Assembly (NCBI GenBank): GCA_017548245.1
Contig: JAFYMU010000121.1
Coordinates: 1-15,792 of the forward strand
Direction of reading: 5' to 3'
DNA: 15,792 nucleotides
From: Kiritimatiellia bacterium
GTDB taxonomy: Bacteria; Verrucomicrobiota; Kiritimatiellia; RFP12; DVOR01
Below, one piece after another: positions 5,724 to 13,854 of the stretch. The position numbers were made by a program, and so were the translations under genes. The first letter of the stretch is position 1, and each line of letters opens with the position of its first letter. The notes under the pieces were generated by a model. That model saw only the letters and a list, made by a program, of their open reading frames with translations, was not told where the DNA came from and made no database searches.

Positions 5724-6578
5724 ACGGTAGAGCGGCTCCTAGAAGCAGGGGCCGCCTATCTTTGTCGTCATGGGATGGAAGCAGAGGAAGCGCAGAGTCA
5801 AGCGCGGATCTTGTTGTCGGAGGTGCTGAACTGTTCGCTCTCGGCGTTGACCTTGCAGGCTAAGCGCGTCCTCGAAGAGGCGCTGGTGCAACGCTTGCGC
5901 GAACAGTTTAAGCGCATTGCCTCGGGCGAACCCATTCAGTACGTCTTGGGGACGTGGCCCTTCCACAATATTACGTTGCGAACCGATGCGCGCGCCTTGA
6001 TTCCGCGTCCTGAGACGGAGGAATTGGTGGAACGCATCTTGCGCAGCGAGGTCTGGGCGCGTGCGGAGCATATTGCCGATATTGGCACGGGTACAGGCGC
6101 GATTATCTTGGCCTTGGCCCATGCGGCGCGTGGCACGAATCGACGTTTTACAGCGGTGGATCTCTCGGAGGCGGCGTTGAGTCTCGCCCAAGAGAATGCG
6201 CAAGCCTTGGGGTTGAGCGATGTGGTCACCTTTATCCATGGCAATGGAGCAGGGGTGCTGCCGGCGTGTTCGTGCGATATTTTGGTCTCCAATCCGCCCT
6301 ACATCGCAACGGCAGAGGTTAACCAATTGCCCTCGCACATCCTGGATCACGAACCGCGAATGGCGTTGGATGGCGGTGCGGATGGCTTGGATATCCTGCG
6401 TCAAATCATCTTGGATGGAACGCAAGTGCTCAAACCTTCGGGCCGTCTCTTCTTTGAGATTGGCGACGAACAAGGGCTCTCCATGCAGCGCTTGTTGGAA
6501 CGTGCGGGTTATGCGGATGTGGTGGTGGCGCGTGATTTCGCCGGCCATCACCGTTATGCCGAGGGTTCGCTTCTGTGA
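5721..6578 (+). CDS. prmC: Peptide chain release factor N5-glutamine methyltransferase PrmC (TTG start)
   Basis: PrmC (HemK) methylates the Gln of the GGQ motif in release factors RF1 and RF2, using S-adenosylmethionine. The 285 aa form has the N-terminal helical domain (about 1-75), the hallmark PRPETEELVE, the SAM loop ADIGTGTGAI, AVDLSEAAL, and the catalytic SNPPYI followed by HEPRMALDGGADGLDILR, all diagnostic for PrmC. I chose the TTG at 5721 because GAGGT at 5709-5713 lies 7 nt upstream and the resulting N-terminus (TVERLLEAGAAYL) is family-like. An in-frame ATG at 5691 would overlap the DUF3127 gene by 20 nt and lacks a ribosome site. The stop TGA overlaps the next gene's GTG start by 4 nt. 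Confidence 0.93.
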   Translation: MTVERLLEAGAAYLCRHGMEAEEAQSQARILLSEVLNCSLSALTLQAKRVLEEALVQRLREQFKRIASGEPIQYVLGTWPFHNITLRTDARALIPRPETEELVERILRSEVWARAEHIADIGTGTGAIILALAHAARGTNRRFTAVDLSEAALSLAQENAQALGLSDVVTFIHGNGAGVLPACSCDILVSNPPYIATAEVNQLPSHILDHEPRMALDGGADGLDILRQIILDGTQVLKPSGRLFFEIGDEQGLSMQRLLERAGYADVVVARDFAGHHRYAEGSLL

Positions 6579-8131
6579 AACGTAGGCCGCAGCCGTTGCC
6601 GAATGAACCGCGTTCGCGTCGCTTGCAAGCGCGGATCGCCCAACATTTGCCGTACTTACGGCAAACGCCACCGCCGCCCTGCCGTTACGACCATGTCACC
6701 TTACTGCTCTACTATTTCCCCCAAACCGTTGAGGCGCACACCTTTGACGCCTTTGAATTCGCTCTCCGCCAAACCTGGTCGGTCTTGGGGTGGTTGCGAA
6801 CGGTTGTCGTTACCCACGACGCTTCCGTGATTCCTGCCGCCTTTGCGCAGGCTTATCCCATCGAAATCCAAGTCGAACCCACACTCGTTCCTGGCGAGAT
6901 TCGTTCGATGAGTCGGGATTGCTTGGTGCGCTTGTACCAACGCTTTCAGACGTCACACGTGCTCATTGTGCAAGCCGATGGCTGGCCGTTGGAAGATCGT
7001 TTGGCCGCCTTCTTGAAGTATGACTATGTGGGCGCTCCAAATGTCACCCCCGGCTGGCGCGCACGGATTGCTGATGCGTTGGCCTTAACCGTCCTCAATG
7101 GTGGCTTCTCCTTGCGGTCCAAACGCCTCTGCCGTTTTGTCGCGCGTGTCTGCGGTTGCTTGCCCAAGACCTTTGCACCGAGTGAGGATCAGGTCTACGC
7201 GCGCTTTCGTTACCTCTTCCGTTTTCCCTCAGCGGCCATTGCTCGGCAGTTCAGTGAAGATGCGTTGGATGGCTTATTGCCGCCTGCACCAACGGCGCAG
7301 CCGATGGGGTTCCATCGCGCCTCGACCTTTGCTATGTTGAATCCCGAAGCGACTCCGTTAACGGTCGTGAGTGTGGTGCGGGATTGGGCGTGTTACGAAC
7401 GCTGTGTGCGGCAAAATCCTTACTTGCGAGGTGCGCGCTTTGTTACCTTTGATAACGCAGCCCAAAACATTCCAATTCCCGAACGCTACAACGCCTTTTT
7501 GGATGCAATGCCCGCTGATACGGGTTGGATTCTCTTCGCTCATGAAGATTTTGAAGTGCAAGAGGACCCGCGCCCGCTGTTGAATCGGCGTTCAACGCTC
7601 TTCCCGTGTGGTTTGATTGGCACGCGAACGATTCTGGATTCGGTGATCTTACCCTTTGGTGTGATTACGGATTCCGATCGCGATGGGGCGCGTTACCATG
7701 TGAATCGTCCGCCGTTACCCTATGTGGGCCTGTTGGGGGCGCGCGCTGAAAACTGTGATTGTTGCGGCTTCTTTGTCCATGCGGACACCTTCCGTTCGTG
7801 GCAATTACGCTTTGATCCGCGTTGCGAATGGGATCTGTATGCCGAAGATTTGTGCTTCCAATTTATCCAAACGAGCGGCCACACGGTCAGCATCTTGCCC
7901 CTAAAAGCTCATCACTGGTCACGCGGTAACCCCGCAACCGACCACTTTGCGGCAGCGTTGGCGCATCTCAATGCCAAGTATGCCGATGCCTTTTTCGCGG
8001 GCGGAACGTGTGTCTTCTCCATCGGCAGACGGCCCACATGGCGTTTGCGCCTCTTTCAATTTTGTGTTCACCATTTCTTTTTACGGTGGGTTTCGTTCCT
8101 GCAAGGCATCCGTAACAGGAGGGAAAGATAA
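6575..8131 (+). CDS. Two-domain protein: DUF5672 domain fused to a StrF-like (Glyco_tranf_2_5) glycosyltransferase domain
   Basis: The 518 aa protein has two halves. Residues about 40-230 fit DUF5672, a domain found in surface-polysaccharide loci: HVLIVQADGW (128-137), KYDYVGAP (148-155), LNGGFSLRSKRL (174-185) and SEDQVY (203-208). Residues about 262-470 fit the GT-A-like StrF/Glyco_tranf_2_5 type: VVSVVRDWACYERC, WILFAHEDFEV (318-328) in the place of a DxD-like metal site, a Cys-rich NCDCCGFFV (393-401), FDPRCEWDLYAEDLCFQ (413-429) and HHW (446-448). The tail is basic and hydrophobic (about 486-518) and may lie at the membrane. The GTG start overlaps prmC by 4 nt (GTGA). The TAA shares one base with the bioF ATG. 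A role in surface glycan assembly is inferred; donor and acceptor are unknown. Confidence 0.75.
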   Translation: MKRRPQPLPNEPRSRRLQARIAQHLPYLRQTPPPPCRYDHVTLLLYYFPQTVEAHTFDAFEFALRQTWSVLGWLRTVVVTHDASVIPAAFAQAYPIEIQVEPTLVPGEIRSMSRDCLVRLYQRFQTSHVLIVQADGWPLEDRLAAFLKYDYVGAPNVTPGWRARIADALALTVLNGGFSLRSKRLCRFVARVCGCLPKTFAPSEDQVYARFRYLFRFPSAAIARQFSEDALDGLLPPAPTAQPMGFHRASTFAMLNPEATPLTVVSVVRDWACYERCVRQNPYLRGARFVTFDNAAQNIPIPERYNAFLDAMPADTGWILFAHEDFEVQEDPRPLLNRRSTLFPCGLIGTRTILDSVILPFGVITDSDRDGARYHVNRPPLPYVGLLGARAENCDCCGFFVHADTFRSWQLRFDPRCEWDLYAEDLCFQFIQTSGHTVSILPLKAHHWSRGNPATDHFAAALAHLNAKYADAFFAGGTCVFSIGRRPTWRLRLFQFCVHHFFLRWVSFLQGIRNRRER

Positions 8132-9252
8132 TGCAGTTTACAGATCGCTTGCTCCAAGAATTAACGTCGCTCCGTTCGGTAGGCTCCTTTCGCCAGTTGC
8201 CGATTGTGCCTGAAGGCGTGGTTAACTTGTCGGGCAATGACTACCTCGGCCTCTTGGAAGATGAGGCCTTGCGTGAAGCCTTTTATGCCCAATTGAAACC
8301 GCGTGCAAGCCTCTTGAGTGCGGCGAGTTCGCGTTTGTTAACGGGAAATACGCCTGAAGCGATTGAACTCGAGGAGACCCTCGCTGCGGCCTATGGCACG
8401 GAGGCGGCCCTTGTGTTGGGTTCTGGCTATCACGCGAATACCGGCATCTTGCCCGCCTTGATTGGGCCCAAGAGTCTAATCCTTTCCGATCGCCTTAACC
8501 ACGCGAGCCTGATTGATGGCATTCGCGCCACGGGCGTGGATTTCTATCGCTTCCGTCACAATGATTTAGCCCATGCGCGAAACTATTTGGAACGTTATGC
8601 CAAGGATTACGATGAGGTCTTTGTGGTGACGGAGAGCGTCTTCTCCATGGATGGCGACTGCACCGATTTGAAGGCCTTGGTCCAACTCAAACGCGACTTC
8701 CCGAATGTGGTGCTCTATTTGGATGAGGCCCATGGCGTGGGGGTCTTTGGTGACAAGGGCTTGGGGTTGGCCACCGCGCAGGGCGTGCATCAGGAGATTG
8801 ATATCTTGGTGGGCACCTTTGGTAAGGCGCTCTGCTCAACGGGGGCCTTCGTGGTCTGTTCGCAGGCCATCCGCGATACACTCGTGAATAAGATGCGTCC
8901 CTTTATCTTTACAACGGCATTGCCGCCCATCAATTTGGCGTGGACCAAGTTTGTCGTGAATGCCTTGCCAACGATGCAGGCGCGTCGCGCTCATCTTCAA
9001 ACGATGGCCGCCCAACTCGCCGAGGCCATTCGCGCCAAGACGGGTGCGTGTGTGAGTACCTCGCAGATTGTGCCCTATGTGATTGGCTCTAATGAGGATG
9101 CGATTCAGGAGGCAAAACGCTTCCAGACGGCGGGCTTCTATGTCTTGCCGATTCGCCCGCCAACGGTGCCAAAGGGAACGGCGCGGTTGCGTTTTTCCCT
9201 CTCGGCGGCCTTGAGTTCCGACGCCTTTAATCGTCTTTTGGATGTCTTGTAA
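8131..9252 (+). CDS. bioF: 8-amino-7-oxononanoate synthase BioF
   Basis: BioF is a PLP enzyme of the alpha-oxoamine synthase family. It condenses pimeloyl-ACP/CoA with alanine to make 7-keto-8-aminopelargonate for biotin. The 373 aa product has NLSGNDYLGL (32-41), RLLTGNTPE, the Gly-rich AALVLGSGYHAN, NHASL with the PLP-stacking His124, TESVFSMDGD (168-176), YLDEAHGVGVFG (D198, H201), the PLP lysine K232 in GTFGKALCSTGAF, and the BioF-type end RPPTVPKGTARLRFSLSA. That ending argues for BioF over the sister enzymes Kbl, HemA and serine palmitoyltransferase. The ATG at 8131 overlaps the previous stop (TAATG) and has a strong AGGAGGG at 8117-8123. No other bio gene is in the window. Confidence 0.92.
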   Translation: MQFTDRLLQELTSLRSVGSFRQLPIVPEGVVNLSGNDYLGLLEDEALREAFYAQLKPRASLLSAASSRLLTGNTPEAIELEETLAAAYGTEAALVLGSGYHANTGILPALIGPKSLILSDRLNHASLIDGIRATGVDFYRFRHNDLAHARNYLERYAKDYDEVFVVTESVFSMDGDCTDLKALVQLKRDFPNVVLYLDEAHGVGVFGDKGLGLATAQGVHQEIDILVGTFGKALCSTGAFVVCSQAIRDTLVNKMRPFIFTTALPPINLAWTKFVVNALPTMQARRAHLQTMAAQLAEAIRAKTGACVSTSQIVPYVIGSNEDAIQEAKRFQTAGFYVLPIRPPTVPKGTARLRFSLSAALSSDAFNRLLDVL

Positions 9253-9253
9253 G

Positions 9254-11428
9254 ATGGCTCAACCTTTGGAACAGATTGCTGGCAGCGTTGAAACGATCAC
9301 CTTTCGTAATGAGGAGACCGGTTATACGGTCTTATCGATTCAACCGATTGCGGAACGCCAGGGCGACAAACGTCGTGTCACCGTGGTGGGGAAGTGCGCA
9401 ACCGTTTGGGTGGGCGAGGAGTTGACCGCAACGGGATGTTGGATTGAAGACCCGCGCTTTGGCAGACAGTTTAAGGCGGAATCCATCATCTGTGTCGCGC
9501 CGACCTCCGTGGAGGGTATTCGCCGTTTCTTGTCGAGTGGCTTGATTCGTGGCATTGGTCCCGTGTTGGCCGAGGCGATTGTCAAACGCTTTGGCACGGA
9601 CACAATCCACATTTTGGATTCGCGTCCCGATCGGTTGCGCGAAGTCCCCAAGGTCGGCCGCAAGAAGTGTGAGATGATTCGTAAGTCGTGGAGTGACCAA
9701 CGTCAAAGCCATGAGACAATGATCTTCTTGCAAGCGCAAGGTATTGGTACTGGCACGGCGGCGCGCATCTGGCGACGATACGGTTCGGACGCCATTGCCA
9801 TTGTGAAACGCAATCCCTACCGTTTGGCAGAGGATGTGCGCGGCATCGGCTTCTTAACTGCGGACCAAATCGCCTTGCGGATGGGGATCGCTAAAGATTC
9901 GGAGATGCGCGCAGAGGCGGGGCTTTTGCATTGCTTGAACCGTGCCGCCGAGGAATATGGCCACGTCTATCTTAAGGAGAGCGAACTCTTCTTAGCGGCG
10001 AATGAGGCCCTTGATATCTCCGTTGAAACGCTTGCTGTCGCCCTCAAAGCCGATGCCGAACGTGGCGTGGTGACCTTGGAAGAGGATCGCGTTTACCTCT
10101 ACGAACACTTTGAGGACGAACTCAAAATTACCGAACGCTTGACCAAGTTGGTTCGCTCCAAACCGAAGTTTCGTCCCATTATGGCGGATAAGGCGGTGGC
10201 TTGGGCTGAGGAACAGATGAGGATCTCGTTGGCCTCGGCGCAGTGGAAGGCCTTGATGACGGCGTTATCCAATAAGGTTTCGGTGATTACTGGTGGCCCA
10301 GGTGTGGGTAAGACAACCATTATCAAAGCCTTGGCCTCGGTCTATCGCGCCCGTAAATTGCGTGTCTTCTTGGCGGCCCCAACAGGGCGTGCGGCCAAAC
10401 GTATGGCTGAAAGTACGGGCTTCCCTGCGACAACGCTGCACCGTTTGTTGAAGTACCAACCGCAAAACGGCAAGTTTCTCTACAATTTAGAGAACCGTTT
10501 TCAGGGCGATGTCTTCATCTTGGACGAGAGTTCCATGTTGGATGCCACCCTGACGCGCAACTTCTTGAACGCGCTTCCCGATGAGGCGGTGCTCATCTTT
10601 GTGGGGGATACCGACCAGTTGCCGAGCGTGGGGGCGGGCAATATCTTGGGCGATATCATCGCCTCTGGAGTGGTTCCCTGCACGCATTTAACGACCATCT
10701 TCCGTCAAGACGCCTCGGGCTTAATCGTTCGCAACGCGCATCGCGTGAATCAAGGCGAGGCCTTTGAGGTGCCGGCGCCGGGGGCGACGAGTGACTTCTA
10801 CTTCGTGGAGGCCCAAGACCCGCAGAAGATTCAAGAGTTGTTGTTGAAATTCATGACGGAACGCATCCCTGCGAAGTTCAAGTTTGACCCCTTGCAAGAG
10901 GTGCAAGTCTTGACGCCGATGCGCCGTGGTGAGTTGGGTACGGATCGGTTGAATGCGTTGATTCAAGCGAAGATGAATCCCTCGGGGGAAACGATTTGGC
11001 GCGGTTCGACACCCTTCCGTAAGGATGACCGCGTCATGCAAATCGCCAATAACTATGATAAAGAGGTCTTCAATGGTGACATTGGCTTCGTTCAGATGGT
11101 CGATAGCGATGCGCATTCGCTCGTGGTGTGCTTTGATGGCCGCTTCGTCGAATATCAAGCCGATGAGTTGGATGAACTGGTCTTGGCCTACGCGACGAGT
11201 ATCCACAAATCGCAGGGCAGCGAATATCCCGCGGTTATTGTTTTGATGCATACCCAACACTTTAAGCTGTTGCGCAAGAATTTGATCTACACCGCGATTA
11301 CGCGTGGTAAGAAGTTGGTGATCGTGATTGGTTCGTCCAAGGCGCTTTGGATTGCGCTCCACGCCGAAGCCGAAAGCATTCGCCAAACCACCTTGGCGCA
11401 ACGGCTGAAGCAGTCCCTTGAAGGGTAA
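9254..11428 (+). CDS. recD2: ATP-dependent RecD2 helicase (RecD-like, SF1B)
   Basis: RecD2 is a 5'-3' DNA helicase of superfamily 1B, found outside RecBCD and linked to replication-fork and mismatch or recombination repair. The 724 aa protein has the family's N-terminal part ETITFRNEETGYTVL (13-27), two helix-hairpin-helix segments (about 94-145), and YRLAEDVRGIGF (189-200). The helicase core has Walker A GGPGVGKTT (347-355), motif Ia LAAPTGRAAKRM, Walker B FILDESSMLD (421-430; D424, E425), motif III GDTDQLPSVGAGN, IFRQ, YATSIHKSQGSEYP (646-659) and IYTAITRGKK (678-687). I place the start at 9254, 1 nt past the bioF stop, because it gives the usual family N-terminus. An ATG at 9242 would add four residues and overlap bioF. 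Neither has a clear ribosome site, so coupling to bioF is likely. It is last in its operon. Confidence 0.94.
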   Translation: MAQPLEQIAGSVETITFRNEETGYTVLSIQPIAERQGDKRRVTVVGKCATVWVGEELTATGCWIEDPRFGRQFKAESIICVAPTSVEGIRRFLSSGLIRGIGPVLAEAIVKRFGTDTIHILDSRPDRLREVPKVGRKKCEMIRKSWSDQRQSHETMIFLQAQGIGTGTAARIWRRYGSDAIAIVKRNPYRLAEDVRGIGFLTADQIALRMGIAKDSEMRAEAGLLHCLNRAAEEYGHVYLKESELFLAANEALDISVETLAVALKADAERGVVTLEEDRVYLYEHFEDELKITERLTKLVRSKPKFRPIMADKAVAWAEEQMRISLASAQWKALMTALSNKVSVITGGPGVGKTTIIKALASVYRARKLRVFLAAPTGRAAKRMAESTGFPATTLHRLLKYQPQNGKFLYNLENRFQGDVFILDESSMLDATLTRNFLNALPDEAVLIFVGDTDQLPSVGAGNILGDIIASGVVPCTHLTTIFRQDASGLIVRNAHRVNQGEAFEVPAPGATSDFYFVEAQDPQKIQELLLKFMTERIPAKFKFDPLQEVQVLTPMRRGELGTDRLNALIQAKMNPSGETIWRGSTPFRKDDRVMQIANNYDKEVFNGDIGFVQMVDSDAHSLVVCFDGRFVEYQADELDELVLAYATSIHKSQGSEYPAVIVLMHTQHFKLLRKNLIYTAITRGKKLVIVIGSSKALWIALHAEAESIRQTTLAQRLKQSLEG

Positions 11429-11445
11429 CTCGCCTTCGCATAAAC

Positions 11446-11479
11446 AAAAAGGACGGTCTCGTGAGAGGCCGTCCTTTTT
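11446..11479. terminator. Strong bidirectional rho-independent terminator
   Basis: The 15-bp stem AAAAAGGACGGTCTC (11446-11460) pairs with GAGGCCGTCCTTTTT (11465-11479), with one G-T wobble and a GTGA tetraloop. The A-run on one side and T-run on the other serve both convergent operons: recD2 ends at 11428, and the methyltransferase gene ends at 11503 on the other strand. Confidence 0.92.
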
Positions 11480-11502
11480 TGTTGGGGCAGTGCAACGCAA
11501 TC

Positions 11503-12681
11503 TTAGCGGCGCGTCATCAACAACACCGTGTAACCGCGACGCGAGAAGGTGCCGAGTTGATCAAAGCCCGCCTTCTCCATCATTTCAAGCGGCTTGCATT
11601 CGCGTTTGGAGACAAAGGCCAAAATGGCGCCACGCTTCAGGAGTTTGGCTGCGGTTTCAATGAAGAACTCCGCAATGCGCCAGTCACCGAAGTAGGGAGG
11701 GTTGGCCAAGAAGAGGTCATACGAACCCGCCTTGCCCATGCCGTCAGCCGAGAAGAGGAGGTTCGACTGATGCGGATAACGTTGCAAGTTCTCCTTTGCC
11801 GAATCATAAGCGCAACGGTTGGAGTCCTGGTAGTCGATGCGCAACTGCTTTTCGGGGAAGGCGGTTGCCAACAAGATGCCATTCATACCGCACCCGCAGC
11901 CCATGTCCATCACGCGGTCATTGCGGTCAAAGGAGATGTGTTCGGCTACGACTTCGGTCAAGGCAAGGCCGCCCATATCGGCACGACGATGGCAGAAACA
12001 ACCCGGCAAGGTGGTCAACGTAATGGGGTCGTGTCCCTTCAATGAGACCTCAAAGGTGGCGGCACGATTGGCGCGTTCTTCGCTTGGCAAGGGCTTGGTG
12101 AGCGTTCCCTTAATGAGGGTCACGGTGTCCTTGCGTTGCACGGTCACGCTGGTGCAGTGCTTACGAAAACGCTTGAGGAAGGTTTCGTTCGGCTCTTCCG
12201 CGGCAATGAGGAAGTGACGGGCCAACCCTTCAGGCGCATCAAAGAGTTGTTCCAAGGTCTCCAAATCGCGTTCGGCCGTGCCATCGCCCTTGGTTAACTG
12301 CCAGAAGACGAGGGTGGAACCTTGCGTCAACGTGGTGAGGTCGGTCTCCGATTGCGCCGCCAACACCGTTTCAGGCGCGTGGTTCTCGGCCAAGTTACGC
12401 TTCAAGGTCTGCAAGGTGTGCGCATCAAAGGTGTGCACCGTCAGCTTCCCTTGGAGGCGATCACCCGCTGTCAACCACAACGCCATCGCCAAGGCGCCCG
12501 TGCGTCCACCCAAAAAGAGCGGATTGACGAAGGCTCCGGGCGTCTTCTGAAGCTGCGGGAGTTGTTCGATGAGCAACTTTTCCGTAGGGTTAATCCCGCT
12601 TCGGGAAACGATACGCAACGTCTTGTCGAGCATCAACTCTTTACGTGCGTGAGGATGGCGAGTAAGGGCAATGGTGAGCAT
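11503..12681 (-). CDS. RsmC/RlmG-like class I SAM-dependent methyltransferase
   Basis: This is a probable rRNA guanine-N2 methyltransferase of the RsmC/RlmG (COG2813) type. The 392 aa protein has the two-half layout of that group. The N-terminal half (about 20-215) looks like a degenerate methyltransferase-type domain. The C-terminal catalytic half has SAM motif I VMDMGCGCGMNG (257-268), an acidic motif II (YQDSN, 284-288) and the catalytic LANPPYFGDWR (325-335); NPPY/F is the nucleobase-amine signature. The exact target (16S G1207, 23S G1835 or another base) cannot be called. The ATG at 12681 lies 32 nt after the phosphoribosyltransferase stop but has no clear ribosome site. An alternative ATG at 12633 (LDKTLRIVSR) has only a weak one, so the first 16 residues are uncertain. 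It is the last gene of the recR operon and ends just before the shared terminator. Confidence 0.82.
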   Translation of the reverse strand: MLTIALTRHPHARKELMLDKTLRIVSRSGINPTEKLLIEQLPQLQKTPGAFVNPLFLGGRTGALAMALWLTAGDRLQGKLTVHTFDAHTLQTLKRNLAENHAPETVLAAQSETDLTTLTQGSTLVFWQLTKGDGTAERDLETLEQLFDAPEGLARHFLIAAEEPNETFLKRFRKHCTSVTVQRKDTVTLIKGTLTKPLPSEERANRAATFEVSLKGHDPITLTTLPGCFCHRRADMGGLALTEVVAEHISFDRNDRVMDMGCGCGMNGILLATAFPEKQLRIDYQDSNRCAYDSAKENLQRYPHQSNLLFSADGMGKAGSYDLFLANPPYFGDWRIAEFFIETAAKLLKRGAILAFVSKRECKPLEMMEKAGFDQLGTFSRRGYTVLLMTRR

Positions 12682-12713
12682 AGGGCAATCGTTTCGAAAT
12701 AGGCCGCGTGGGG

Positions 12714-13244
12714 TTAACCCAACAAAATATCGGCGATTTCAGGGTCTTTCGTGCGCAATTCTTCTTCCGTCAACCCATCCAATTCGTGCGGGAAGACGAT
12801 CCATTCGTTGATTTCACGGATGGTATAGTCGGGCAAGAAGTCCACCTTGCGTTCGGTCGGCTTCCAGTACACCGTCGCCACGCGGACATCAGCCTTTTCC
12901 AAACGCTTCTTGACGGCTTCTGCGGTCTTACCCGAATCAAAGACATCGTCAATCATCAACACCTTGCACCCAGGACGAATGGCGTCCAAGAGCGCATCGG
13001 CATTCTGGAAGATGACCTCGTTGGTGCGTGCGCCAATCCCTGCGTAGGAGAAACATTTGACCACTGCATGGGCGACCGGGCGACCCAAGAAGGCAAAGAC
13101 CTCACTCATAATCACGCCAGGCTGAGCACCGCCACGCCAAAGGGCCAAGAGCAATTCGGGCTGCCAATCGGGATCGTCATAGACCTTTTTGGCCAAACGG
13201 ATGCAGTCTCTTTGAAAGATGTCAGCAGTAAGGTAACGCTTCAT
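12714..13244 (-). CDS. COG2236-type phosphoribosyltransferase (hypoxanthine/xanthine-guanine salvage type)
   Basis: The 176 aa protein carries the type I PRTase signature VLMIDDVFDSGKT (95-107), which binds PRPP, the early loop LWRGGAQPG (35-43), and the C-terminal VYWKP (125-129) and PDYTIREINEWIVFPHE (138-154). These resemble the HGPRT-like proteins of COG2236, described best in archaea and yeast Hpt1. The likely reaction joins PRPP to a 6-oxopurine to give a nucleotide in purine salvage; the exact base preference is not visible. I use the ATG at 13244 because AAGGTGG lies 6 nt upstream. A TTG at 13250 would add two residues but would fall in that spacer. The ribosome site abuts the stop of the preceding membrane-protein gene (12 nt between genes), so the genes are co-transcribed. 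Confidence 0.85.
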   Translation of the reverse strand: MKRYLTADIFQRDCIRLAKKVYDDPDWQPELLLALWRGGAQPGVIMSEVFAFLGRPVAHAVVKCFSYAGIGARTNEVIFQNADALLDAIRPGCKVLMIDDVFDSGKTAEAVKKRLEKADVRVATVYWKPTERKVDFLPDYTIREINEWIVFPHELDGLTEEELRTKDPEIADILLG

Positions 13245-13256
13245 AATCAACCACCT

Positions 13257-13832
13257 TTAATATGCACGTTGAATTGCGAGGGTGAGTTCACGCTGCGACT
13301 GTTCCAACAATCGTAACGTAGCAAACAGCGCTATCGGCATCGTGATAAAGATCCCAATGCCGAAGCAGAAAAGGCCAGAGAAGGCAATCAACCCCAAAAC
13401 CACCATCTGTGCGGCGAGAATGGGATTGTCCATCGTGAAATAGAGGGTTGCCTTGAGGGTAATGGGGAGGGCAAGGTCGTAGCAGTCGGCCAAGACAAGG
13501 GCGAACCAGAAGGGCTGCACGAGGAGCCAACTGGCAGGAATGCCCAAGACAAAGCTCTGCGAAGCGGGGAGAATAGCGACCACCCAAATGATAATGCCCA
13601 ACCAAAAGGCGGTGTTCACACGACGCGTGCCGCGAAAACGTTGCACCATCTGCAACTGGAAGGTCACGGGGTCAATGTTTTCTTTGGGCATCAAGTGAAC
13701 CAAATAGAGCAGGGCTCCAATGCCGAGGAAGAGTCCTGTTAAGGAGGCAAACAAGAAGAGGGCCGCCGCGAGGGCTTCGCGTAAGGGGTTACGCAAAAAA
13801 CGCAGGAGGCCTTCTTGGAGTGCGAACATCAT
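13257..13832 (-). CDS. Multi-pass inner-membrane protein of unknown function
   Basis: I do not recognise this 191 aa protein. It is very hydrophobic, with likely membrane segments at about 20-46, 74-91, 94-115 and 138-172 (the last long enough for one or two passes). A polar loop of about 25 residues (49-73) holds a basic run RFRGTRR (65-71). The first 19 residues (ALQEGLLRFLRNPLREA) form an amphipathic helix, and the C-terminus (about 173-191) is charged and probably cytoplasmic. Two adjacent ATGs open the gene (13832 and 13829) with only a weak ribosome site, so the start could be one codon later. It lies 22 nt downstream of the TolA-like gene and 12 nt upstream of the phosphoribosyltransferase gene. 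Position suggests an envelope role with the upstream gene, but nothing in the sequence proves it. Confidence 0.75.
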   Translation of the reverse strand: MMFALQEGLLRFLRNPLREALAAALFLFASLTGLFLGIGALLYLVHLMPKENIDPVTFQLQMVQRFRGTRRVNTAFWLGIIIWVVAILPASQSFVLGIPASWLLVQPFWFALVLADCYDLALPITLKATLYFTMDNPILAAQMVVLGLIAFSGLFCFGIGIFITMPIALFATLRLLEQSQRELTLAIQRAY

Positions 13833-13854
13833 AGCGAAAAAACTTTCAATTCAA

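Noticed and set aside
6620..6631. Perfect 12-bp palindrome CGCTTGCAAGCG
   Set aside because: It lies inside the coding start of the DUF5672 fusion gene and is single. Alternating Ala/Leu/Arg codons explain it, and no promoter is near.
5739..6671. Open frame of 310 codons on the minus strand
   Set aside because: It is antisense to prmC, whose motifs are complete. It has no motif of its own.
10721..11500. Open frame of 259 codons on the minus strand
   Set aside because: It is antisense to the helicase core of recD2 and starts within the bidirectional terminator.
11461..12045. Open frame of 194 codons on the plus strand
   Set aside because: It is antisense to the RsmC-like gene and begins in the terminator hairpin, with no motif.
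12711..12720. Palindrome GGGTTAACCC at the phosphoribosyltransferase stop
   Set aside because: It is short and lies over a stop codon, with no T-run or second copy. It is most likely chance.
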